The notes under the pieces were generated by a model, which made no database searches, had not been told where the DNA came from, and saw only the letters and a program-made list of their open reading frames with translations. Of a stretch of DNA of 64,000 bases, positions 58,019 to 64,000 are shown in pieces (positions within the stretch are counted from its first letter, which is position 1; each line of letters begins with the position of its first letter). Source of the stretch: JABWAN01 sp041918175. Its GTDB lineage: Bacteria; Zhuqueibacterota; Zhuqueibacteria; Zhuqueibacterales; Zhuqueibacteraceae. The DNA is taken from contig JAYRWE010000135.1 in the NCBI GenBank assembly GCA_041918175.1, forward strand, positions 1 to 64,000. Direction: 5' to 3'. Made by a program: the position numbers and the translations under genes.

Positions 58019-58036
58019 TGAATGACGATTCATTCA
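58019..58036. promoter_or_regulatory. FadR-type operator
   Basis: TGAATGACGATTCATTCA is a perfect 7-bp palindrome with a 4-bp spacer, matching the Bacillus FadR box TGAATGANTANTCATTCA except in the spacer. It lies 3 bases downstream of the -10 box of the regulator gene, so bound regulator would block transcription. Confidence 0.8.
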
Positions 58037-58038
58037 GC

Positions 58039-58066
58039 AAAATAGCATTCCCCTTTTGAAAAGCAA
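58039..58066 (-). promoter_or_regulatory. Probable promoter of the TetR regulator
   Basis: On the minus strand TTGCTT (58066-58061) and TATTTT (58044-58039) are 16 bases apart, and the FadR box begins 3 bases beyond. The divergent ThDP gene may use a separate promoter in the same region. Confidence 0.55.
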
Positions 58067-58147
58067 GAAAATTTTCTAGTAATTTCGCCTTGACTTTCCG
58101 AGCGACTTTCAGCTTCTTGCCTTACGCCAAATGGAAAGGAGCGAACG

Positions 58148-59899
58148 ATGAAACAGACCAGCGGCGGCAACCTTATCGCGAAGATGCTCGCCCACGAGGG
58201 CGTGGAAAAAGTTTTCGGCATCATCGACGGCACGTATTTCGGCCTCTATTCGAATCTCAAACGACACGGCATCGAATTGATCAGTCCGCGCCAGGAAGCG
58301 TGCGCGCTGCACATGGCCGGCGCCTACGCGCGCATGACCGGCAAGCTCGGCGTTGCCATCGCGAGCAACGGCCCGGGCGTGGCCAATGCGCTCGCGGGCG
58401 TCGCCGTGGAAAACGGCGAAGGCAATCGCGTGTTGCTCCTCACGAGCACGCGGCGCACCGGCATCGGCTATCCCGATCGCGGCGGCACGTATCAATACTT
58501 CAATCAGGTTGGCGCGATCAAGGCCATGTCGAAGTGGAGCGGCGTCGCGCTCAGTCACTTGCGCATTCAAGAAATGCTGCGGCGCGCGTTTCGTATTTCC
58601 TATCGCGGAAGGCCGGGCGTCGTTCACATCGATGCGCCGGAAGATATCATCAACGGTAAAACCGAAGTGCAGCGTTTTATTCTTCCACAGAATTATCGCC
58701 GCATTGACGCAATCGCCGCGAGCGAAGCGCAAATCGAGGCCGCGGCCGAGATGCTCATCAATGCGCAATTGCCCATCATTCACGCGGGCAGCGGCGTGAT
58801 TCATGCCGGCGCGTTTGCGGAGCTGCGGCAAGTCGCCGAGCTGCTGCGCGCGCCGGTGACCACGAGTTGGGGCGCACGCAGCGCTTTGCCGGAGACGCAC
58901 GAGTTGGCAATTCCGATGATCTTTATCAAGCTCAACCACCTCGTGCGCAACAAAGCCGATCTTGTGCTCACGCTCGGCTCGCGCCTCGGCGAAACGGATT
59001 GGTGGGGCAAGGCGCCGTATTGGGCTTCGCCGAAAGAGCAACGAATGATTCAAGTCGACATCGACGAAGAGATTTTGGGGTTGAACAAGCCCGTGGAGCT
59101 CGCCGTTCTCTCCGACATAAAACTCTTTTTGATAAAGCTGATTGAAAAGCTCGCGACGCGGCGAGAACGCATGGCGCTCACACAACGCGAGCACGCGCTC
59201 AAAGAATTTCATGCTGAGATGAAAACGACGCGCGCCAAACTCGATGAGCATTTGCAGGACAACGCCGCGCCGATGAATCCTGCTCACGTGGCGCACGTGT
59301 GTCGGGAGTTTTTTTCACCCGAAGCGATTTGCGTGATGGACGGCGGCAACACCGCGGTATGGGCGCATTTCTTTCATGAAGCGCGCGTGCCGAACACGAT
59401 TTTGCAAACAGCGAAATTCGGCATGCTCGGCGCGGGCGTGGCGCAAGCCTTGGGTGCGGCCGTGGCATATCCCGCTCGCCAAATTTATTGCATCATCGGC
59501 GACGGAGCCATGGGCTTCAACATGCAAGAAATCGAAACCGCGGTGCGCAACAATTTGAAGGTTGTTTATCTCGTGTGTTGCGATAAACAGTGGGGCATGG
59601 TGAAGATGAATCAGCAATTCGCATTGAAGCCGTTTAAGACGATGGTGCGTAAAGCGCTCGCGCCGAGTGAAACGATCAACGCGGATTTGAACGAGATTCA
59701 ATTCGACAAGCTGGCGGAGAGCATGGGCGCTCACGGCGAGCGCGTGACCGCGCCGAGCGAGTTGCGACCGGCATTGGAGCGTTGCCTCGCCGCGAACAAG
59801 TGCGCAGTGATTCATGTTGATGTCAATCCGGTGAAGCACATGTGGGCGCCGGGCTTGTTGCACTTCAAAGCGATGCACCAAGAGCCTAAGGGCAAATGA
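58148..59899 (+). CDS. Thiamine-diphosphate-dependent enzyme (acetolactate synthase / 2-hydroxyacyl-CoA lyase superfamily)
   Basis: The 583-residue protein has the three-domain layout of the superfamily. The N-terminal domain has the proton-relay Glu in LISPRQEACALHMAGAYAR and SNGPGVANALAGVA. The central domain carries LVLTLGSRLGETD. The C-terminal domain has the ThDP motif IIGDGAMGFNMQEIETAV with NN further on. The substrate is unknown; relatives include acetolactate synthase, oxalyl-CoA decarboxylase and 2-hydroxyacyl-CoA lyase. The position beside a FadR-type operator, divergent from the regulator, favours a fatty-acid role. AAAGGAG lies 6 bases before the ATG. Confidence 0.87.
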   Translation: MKQTSGGNLIAKMLAHEGVEKVFGIIDGTYFGLYSNLKRHGIELISPRQEACALHMAGAYARMTGKLGVAIASNGPGVANALAGVAVENGEGNRVLLLTSTRRTGIGYPDRGGTYQYFNQVGAIKAMSKWSGVALSHLRIQEMLRRAFRISYRGRPGVVHIDAPEDIINGKTEVQRFILPQNYRRIDAIAASEAQIEAAAEMLINAQLPIIHAGSGVIHAGAFAELRQVAELLRAPVTTSWGARSALPETHELAIPMIFIKLNHLVRNKADLVLTLGSRLGETDWWGKAPYWASPKEQRMIQVDIDEEILGLNKPVELAVLSDIKLFLIKLIEKLATRRERMALTQREHALKEFHAEMKTTRAKLDEHLQDNAAPMNPAHVAHVCREFFSPEAICVMDGGNTAVWAHFFHEARVPNTILQTAKFGMLGAGVAQALGAAVAYPARQIYCIIGDGAMGFNMQEIETAVRNNLKVVYLVCCDKQWGMVKMNQQFALKPFKTMVRKALAPSETINADLNEIQFDKLAESMGAHGERVTAPSELRPALERCLAANKCAVIHVDVNPVKHMWAPGLLHFKAMHQEPKGK

Positions 59900-59907
59900 G
59901 GACGAGC

Positions 59908-60711
59908 ATGCAAAACAAAGTCGTGGTGATCACCGGCGCAACCGGCGGCATGGGCCGCGCATTGTGTTGGCGCTTTGGCCGCGCGGGCGCAAAGCTTGGT
60001 CTGCTCGATTTACAACGCGAAACGCTTTCTTCTTTTATTAATGAGCTTCATCGCGCCGGCATACCAGCGCACGGTTGTGAATGCGACGTCACGAATGAGC
60101 TAGCCTGTCACGCTGCGATGGAGAATGTGCTCGCACATTTCGGTCGCCTCGACATGCTCATCAACAACGCGGGCCTCACGCAACGCAGCGCATTCGCGCA
60201 AACGCAGAGCACAGTCTTTCAGCGCGTGATGAATGTCAATTTCTTTGGCGCATTGTATTGCACGCAAGCGGCTTTGCCGGAGTTGATCAAGAGCAAAGGC
60301 ATGATCATCGTCATGAGCAGTATTGCCGGCTTCTCGCCTTTGTTTGGGCGCAGCGGATACAGCGCGAGCAAGCACGCCCTGCATGGCTTGTTCGAATCGC
60401 TGCGCACGGAATTGCGCGAGTCCGGCGTGCAGGTAATGATGGTGTGCCCAGGCTTCACGGCAACGGGCATCGAAAAGAACGCGCTCGGCGGCGACGGCAA
60501 ACCGGCAACGCAACCGCGCTCAACCACGGGCAGAATTGCGCGGCCGGAGGAAGTTGCCGAGGCGATTTATCGCGCGGCGCAAAAGCAGAAACGCTTGCTC
60601 GTATTGTCGCGCGTGGGCAAGCTTGCATATTGGGTGTCGCGCCTTGCGCCCGCGTTTTATGAGCGCACGATGTTCAAACGCCTGCGCCATGAGCTGCAAG
60701 CAAAGCAATAA
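59908..60711 (+). CDS. Short-chain dehydrogenase/reductase
   Basis: The 267-residue protein has the classical SDR motifs: GATGGMGR for cofactor binding, a DL at the end of beta-2, NNAGLTQRSAF, VMSSIAGFSPLFG with the Ser, and YSASKHAL with Tyr and Lys. The C-terminus ends with a membrane-like basic helix (MFKRLRHELQAKQ). The acidic residue after beta-2 suggests NAD(H). It starts just after the ThDP enzyme (an ATG at 59896 overlaps its stop; the ATG at 59908 with GAGG upstream is preferred), so the two are cotranscribed. Confidence 0.9.
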   Translation: MQNKVVVITGATGGMGRALCWRFGRAGAKLGLLDLQRETLSSFINELHRAGIPAHGCECDVTNELACHAAMENVLAHFGRLDMLINNAGLTQRSAFAQTQSTVFQRVMNVNFFGALYCTQAALPELIKSKGMIIVMSSIAGFSPLFGRSGYSASKHALHGLFESLRTELRESGVQVMMVCPGFTATGIEKNALGGDGKPATQPRSTTGRIARPEEVAEAIYRAAQKQKRLLVLSRVGKLAYWVSRLAPAFYERTMFKRLRHELQAKQ

Positions 60712-60757
60712 GACGTTGCGAGCACCGCTCCGGCGACGCCAAACTCATTTTGCATTC

Positions 60758-60786
60758 TTGACATTCAAAGCATTTTGTGCTAAAAT
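60758..60786 (+). promoter_or_regulatory. Sigma-70-like promoter for the 60844 lipoprotein gene
   Basis: TTGACA (60758-60763) and TAAAAT (60781-60786) are exactly 17 bases apart. A start around 60793 leaves a leader of about 50 bases. Confidence 0.75.
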
Positions 60787-60843
60787 CTTCGCGTTGAAAA
60801 TAACGGCCCGCAGTTCGGCGTAACTGATTACAAGGAACACATC

Positions 60844-61326
60844 ATGAAATCTTTCACCTTTCGCATTACGTGCTTCACGCTCTTGGCGCTCACCGCGGCT
60901 TGCGGCGATCACGGTCTTGAGCCGTTGCACGAAGGCATTTCCGGGCGCATTACTTTTACGGGCGCGTGGCCCGACACGACGGAGTGGGTGCGACTCGCTG
61001 TTTTCAAAAAATTACCGGCGACCGTCTTTGACATTCCGATTAACCCGCCGCTGTTTAGCGACACGTTGCCGCGCTTTGTGAGCAGTTATGATTATGAGAT
61101 GACGTTGCCCGCAGGCAAATATGAATGGGTCGTGCTCGCTTGGAAACCGAAAAAGAAAAATGCGACAAATGATTTCAGCGGGCTTGATACGCTAGCGATG
61201 TATGCGCAACCGGGAACGATACGCGTGCCGCTCGCCATTGAGGTGCCGCAGAAACGCCTGCTCAACGGCGTCAATATCAACGCCGATTTTGCCGCGCTCT
61301 CGCCGCCTTCGCCGATTTTGCCGTGA
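60844..61326 (+). CDS. Lipoprotein of unknown function
   Basis: The 160-residue product has a signal peptide ending in the lipobox LTAAC, so the mature protein starts at Cys20. The rest has short beta strands (GRITFTGAWPDTTEWVRLAV, YDYEMTLPAGKYEWVVLAW), suggesting a small beta-sandwich. A consensus-like promoter lies 60 bases upstream. I recognise no family. Confidence 0.75.
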   Translation: MKSFTFRITCFTLLALTAACGDHGLEPLHEGISGRITFTGAWPDTTEWVRLAVFKKLPATVFDIPINPPLFSDTLPRFVSSYDYEMTLPAGKYEWVVLAWKPKKKNATNDFSGLDTLAMYAQPGTIRVPLAIEVPQKRLLNGVNINADFAALSPPSPILP

Positions 61327-61367
61327 AAGAAGTATTTGGTTTATTGACCAACCCAAGGAGATCCGCG

Positions 61368-61625
61368 ATGATTGCATTGGATAAACCCGTAGGCTTTGAT
61401 AGTGAAGCCTTTGCGAATCTTGCCGAGATCATTTACAAAGAACGCTATCAGACGGAATTTGAAAAGTTATATAAAGATAAAATCGTGGCCATTGAAGTTG
61501 AAAGCGGCGACTATTTTATGGGCGAGTCCAAGATGGAAGCCGCAATGAAAGCCAAAGCCAAATACCCTGAAAGATTTTTTCATTTTATTCGGATAGGCCA
61601 TGCCGCAATGTATAAACGAAGATAA
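61368..61625 (+). CDS. DUF5678-like small protein, copy 1 of a duplicated module
   Basis: The 85-residue protein starts at the ATG at 61368 with AAGGAG upstream. It contains ERYQTEFEKLYKDKIVAIEV and a DYFMGESKMEAAMKAKAKYP segment ending in FIRIGHAAMYKRR. The pattern fits DUF5678-type small proteins. The second copy (62026) keeps these segments. It ends 5 bases before the retropepsin-like gene, so the two are translated together. Confidence 0.8.
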   Translation: MIALDKPVGFDSEAFANLAEIIYKERYQTEFEKLYKDKIVAIEVESGDYFMGESKMEAAMKAKAKYPERFFHFIRIGHAAMYKRR

Positions 61626-61630
61626 AATCA

Positions 61631-61996
61631 ATGCAGGGATATATTGACAAGGATTTTGTTCTTCGAATTGAAAACGTCTTTGTCGTGGGGAGTAAGGGGC
61701 CGATTGAACTTGATGCTGTGTTAGATACAGGCTTCAATGACCAATTCTGCTTACCGCAGAAATTCAAAAGTGCATGCGACTTGATTTTTCATGGCACGGA
61801 AAAATATGTTCTCGCCAATGGAAGCATTGTGACCGAAGATAGGTATCGGGGCGAAATTGTATTCGACAATCAAATCTGGCCAGTTTTATTGAGCCTCACC
61901 GACGACGACGAAGCCTTGCTCGGCACGCGCTTGTTGGACGGCAAAGTCATCATGCTGGATTTTGTCAATTATCACATCCGTGAAAATCCGTCGTGA
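61631..61996 (+). CDS. DTGF-type clan AA (retropepsin-like) aspartic protease, copy 1
   Basis: The 121-residue protein has the single-domain aspartic protease motif AVLDTGFNDQFCLPQ and a hydrophobic-hydrophobic-G second motif ALLGTRLLDGKVIMLDFVNY. This is the DTGF subclass of retropepsin-like proteins found widely in bacteria and archaea. The enzyme would need to dimerise. Its partner is the small protein just before it; the unit is repeated downstream. Confidence 0.87.
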   Translation: MQGYIDKDFVLRIENVFVVGSKGPIELDAVLDTGFNDQFCLPQKFKSACDLIFHGTEKYVLANGSIVTEDRYRGEIVFDNQIWPVLLSLTDDDEALLGTRLLDGKVIMLDFVNYHIRENPS

Positions 61997-62025
61997 ATTT
62001 CATCAACCAAACAGGAGGCTGTTTT

Positions 62026-62283
62026 ATGAAAACAGCTTACGTGCCTGACCAAGCTGAAATCGCCGCGTTCGTTGCCCGCGCAAAAAAAGTCTACGCGGAG
62101 CGCTATCAAGAGGAATTCGAAAAACTCTACCGTGATAAGTATGTCGCCATTGAGCCGGACAGCGGCGATTATTTTCTCGGAGACACCAAGCTCGATGCGG
62201 CATTAAGCGCCGAAGCCAAATATCCTGAGAAAATTTTTCATTTTATCTTTATCGGACACAAAGGCGTTTACAAACGGAGATAA
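62026..62283 (+). CDS. DUF5678-like small protein, copy 2
   Basis: The 85-residue protein starts at ATG 62026 with AGGAGG upstream. ERYQEEFEKLYRDKYVAIEP and the ending KVFHF-like IFHFIFIGHKGVYKRR repeat those of copy 1. It lies 29 bases after the first retropepsin gene and 5 bases before the second. Confidence 0.8.
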   Translation: MKTAYVPDQAEIAAFVARAKKVYAERYQEEFEKLYRDKYVAIEPDSGDYFLGDTKLDAALSAEAKYPEKIFHFIFIGHKGVYKRR

Positions 62284-62288
62284 ATGTA

Positions 62289-62651
62289 ATGCAAGGGTAT
62301 ATTGATACGGAATTGAATACGATCATCGAAAACATTGCTGTTGTTGGAAAAGGAGGAAATCTACGCCTCGACGCCGTGCTTGATACGGGTTTCAACGATG
62401 CGTTTAGCCTCCCGAAAAAGCACATCTCCGATTGCGATTTGAGATATCATGGAACGGAGGAATACACTCTAGCCAACGGCGTTGTGGTTGAAGAGCCGTT
62501 ATATCGCGGCAAATTGGTGATTGATAATCGCACGCTGGAAGTTGTTATGAGCCTCACCGACGACGAAGCCTTGCTCGGCACGCGCTTGTTGGACGGCAAA
62601 ATCATCACGCTGGATTTTGTCAACTATCGCATCACGGAAAAATTCGTTTGA
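62289..62651 (+). CDS. DTGF-type clan AA aspartic protease, copy 2
   Basis: The 120-residue protein has AVLDTGFNDAFSLPKK and ALLGTRLLDGKIITLDFVNY, nearly matching copy 1. The N-terminal MQGYIDTELNTIIENIAVVG is also alike. The C-terminal third is most similar. Tandem duplication of a two-gene module is the simplest explanation. Confidence 0.87.
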   Translation: MQGYIDTELNTIIENIAVVGKGGNLRLDAVLDTGFNDAFSLPKKHISDCDLRYHGTEEYTLANGVVVEEPLYRGKLVIDNRTLEVVMSLTDDEALLGTRLLDGKIITLDFVNYRITEKFV

Positions 62652-62682
62652 AACTCATCTGAAACGCGAGGTCGAACCTCTC

Positions 62683-64000
62683 ATGTATGCGCGAACCACC
62701 TCTCGCTTGATTTGCATTTTACTCGCCGTGTTTTGTTTTTTTCATCAAACCGCAAAAGGCCAAACCGCGCGCGGCACGATTATCGGCAAAGTGACGGAAA
62801 AAGGCACGAACGAAGCGTTGCCGGGCGCGAATTTATTGCTTGCAGGCACAACGCTCGGAGCGGCCTCGGATATTGAAGGCCGCTATATCATTCGCAACGT
62901 GCCCGTGGGTACGTACAGCTTGCGCGCGACAGTGATCGGTTATTTGCCCAGCGTCGTTTCGAGTGTGAAAGTCGCTGCGAACGATACGGTGCGTTTGAAC
63001 TTTTCATTGAGCCAAACCGCGATTGACGTTCCCGAAGTTGTCGTGACCGCGAGCCGCAAAGCGCAATCGTTTATGGAAACGCCGGCGAGCATCAGCGTGC
63101 TCGGGGAGCAACGCATTCAACAGCAAAATCCGGTGAGTTTGGATCAAGTGCTGGAATTTATTCCCGGCGTAAATGTGATGAGTGGGCAAATCAACATTCG
63201 TGGCTCCTCGGGTTATAGTCGCGGCGCGGGCAGTCGCGTATTGCTGCTTGTGGATGGCGTGCCCATGTTGCCCGGCGACAGCGGCGATATTAAGTGGGAT
63301 GCGCTTCCGCCCAATGAAGTCGATCACGTTGAAGTTGTGAAAGGCGCGGCCTCTTCGCTGTATGGCAGCAACGCGCTCGGCGGTGTGATCAACGTCATCA
63401 CCAAAGAACCGAGCGCAAAACCCGTGACCGCGCTTCGCACCACCGTGGGCGTTTATGACGAGCCTTACTACGATGAATGGAAATGGACGGAGCGCACGCT
63501 GTCTTACAACTATCAGGATATTTCCCACTCGCGCGCGATCGGCAATCTTAAAATACGCGGCTCGTTGGGCCGGCGCGAATCCACCGGCTTTCAGCAGAAC
63601 GGGCATTATCATCGCTTCAGCGGCTACCTCAAAGCGAAGTATAATTTTTCACCGACTTCTTATTTAACCGCGTATGGGAACTATGCGCGCGATCGTCACG
63701 GCGACATCATTGCGTGGAAGAGCGAGAACGATCCCTATGAAGTTGCGGACGACGCCACGAGCGATGTGACGCTTTCGACCAAGCTGCAAATCGGCGGCAC
63801 GTATCGCACGTTGCTCAATCAAAAAACGACACTGCAACTGCGCAATGCGTATTACACCAACGGTTTTGACAATCGTCTCGCGGACGACACGGCCAATCCG
63901 TTTTGCCTCACACGCGGTGACACGATTCACGTGCGCGCATATAAAAATGACTTCGAAGCGCAGCTTGATTATGAATGGGGAGAAAAACACGCGACTACGA
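62683..64000 (+). CDS. TonB-dependent receptor (N-terminal 439 residues; runs off the window)
   Basis: A frame opens with ATG at 62683 and has no stop to the window end. A signal peptide (LICILLAVFCFFHQTAKGQ) precedes a carboxypeptidase-regulatory-like domain (TIIGKVTEKGTNEALPGANL ... IRNVPVGTYSLRA), a TonB-box-like VVVTASRKA and a plug domain (VLEFIPGVNVMSGQINIRGS, LLLVDGVPML, VKGAASSLYGSNALGGVINV). The barrel strands begin after it. It is an outer-membrane importer or adhesion receptor of the SusC-like or siderophore class; the ligand cannot be told. Confidence 0.93.
   Translation, partial: MYARTTSRLICILLAVFCFFHQTAKGQTARGTIIGKVTEKGTNEALPGANLLLAGTTLGAASDIEGRYIIRNVPVGTYSLRATVIGYLPSVVSSVKVAANDTVRLNFSLSQTAIDVPEVVVTASRKAQSFMETPASISVLGEQRIQQQNPVSLDQVLEFIPGVNVMSGQINIRGSSGYSRGAGSRVLLLVDGVPMLPGDSGDIKWDALPPNEVDHVEVVKGAASSLYGSNALGGVINVITKEPSAKPVTALRTTVGVYDEPYYDEWKWTERTLSYNYQDISHSRAIGNLKIRGSLGRRESTGFQQNGHYHRFSGYLKAKYNFSPTSYLTAYGNYARDRHGDIIAWKSENDPYEVADDATSDVTLSTKLQIGGTYRTLLNQKTTLQLRNAYYTNGFDNRLADDTANPFCLTRGDTIHVRAYKNDFEAQLDYEWGEKHATT

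Overview
The window is a dense bacterial chromosome segment, roughly 54% GC by eye. Short Shine-Dalgarno-led genes lie on both strands with several clear intrinsic terminators. The organism is probably an uncultured member of the FCB group (KSB1, Calditrichota, Zixibacteria or Ignavibacteria-like). Three things point there: a secreted protein ending in the 'YPNPFNP ... SGVYLYRL ... KKMIYLR' C-terminal sorting domain, a SusC/TonB-type receptor with an N-terminal carboxypeptidase-regulatory domain, and an unusual eukaryotic-like kinase/FHA/PP2C island. No rRNA, tRNA or CRISPR array is visible, so the phylum is an inference.

Layout. 1-105 is the tail of an IS110-type transposase. 364-5331 (minus) holds a methyltransferase, pdxA, an exported TIM-barrel glycosidase-like protein and a cupin. 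6443-10328 (minus) is an apparent operon of response regulator, histidine kinase, metallo-beta-lactamase-fold hydrolase and an unknown protein. 10948-12740 (plus) has a lipoprotein and an exported phospholipase/nuclease-like protein. 12848-22121 is mostly housekeeping: pckA behind a leader terminator, a MetE-like protein, Ppx/GppA, an AmpG-like transporter, a PIN-type toxin-antitoxin pair, EF-P with an atypical tip, and two membrane proteins. 22263-28575 (minus) has a 1260-residue multidomain exported protein, an unknown protein and a DUF1015 protein.

29117-43893 (plus) is the most remarkable part. It encodes a membrane Ser/Thr kinase with periplasmic PEGA repeats, a two-FHA membrane protein with an eight-repeat FG-GAP periplasmic domain, a PP2C phosphatase with a membrane anchor and PEGA-like domain, a TPR-pseudokinase, an exported helical protein and a 1003-residue repeat protein with a sorting tail. 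Together these make a phosphorylation writer, reader and eraser, each apparently joined to its own extracytoplasmic domain.

44329-60711 is dominated by fatty-acid beta-oxidation: etfA/etfB (with a decayed toxin-antitoxin module lodged between them and an etfB fragment nearby), acyl-CoA dehydrogenase, a FadJ-type fusion, thiolase, a TetR/FadR-like regulator with a perfect FadR-type palindrome at its own promoter, and a divergent ThDP enzyme plus SDR. A structured ncRNA candidate with its own -10 box and terminator sits beside etfA. 60844-64000 has a lipoprotein, a tandemly duplicated two-gene module (small protein plus DTGF-type retropepsin) and the start of a TonB-dependent receptor that runs off the window.

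Intergenic regions are rich in short palindromic repeats. The main family (TGTCATTC... / ...GAATGACA ends, 70-90 bp) has eight recognisable copies. Other families include a ~180 bp element with GAATTTTGCAC ends (two copies), a ~205 bp MITE-like element and several single long inverted repeats.
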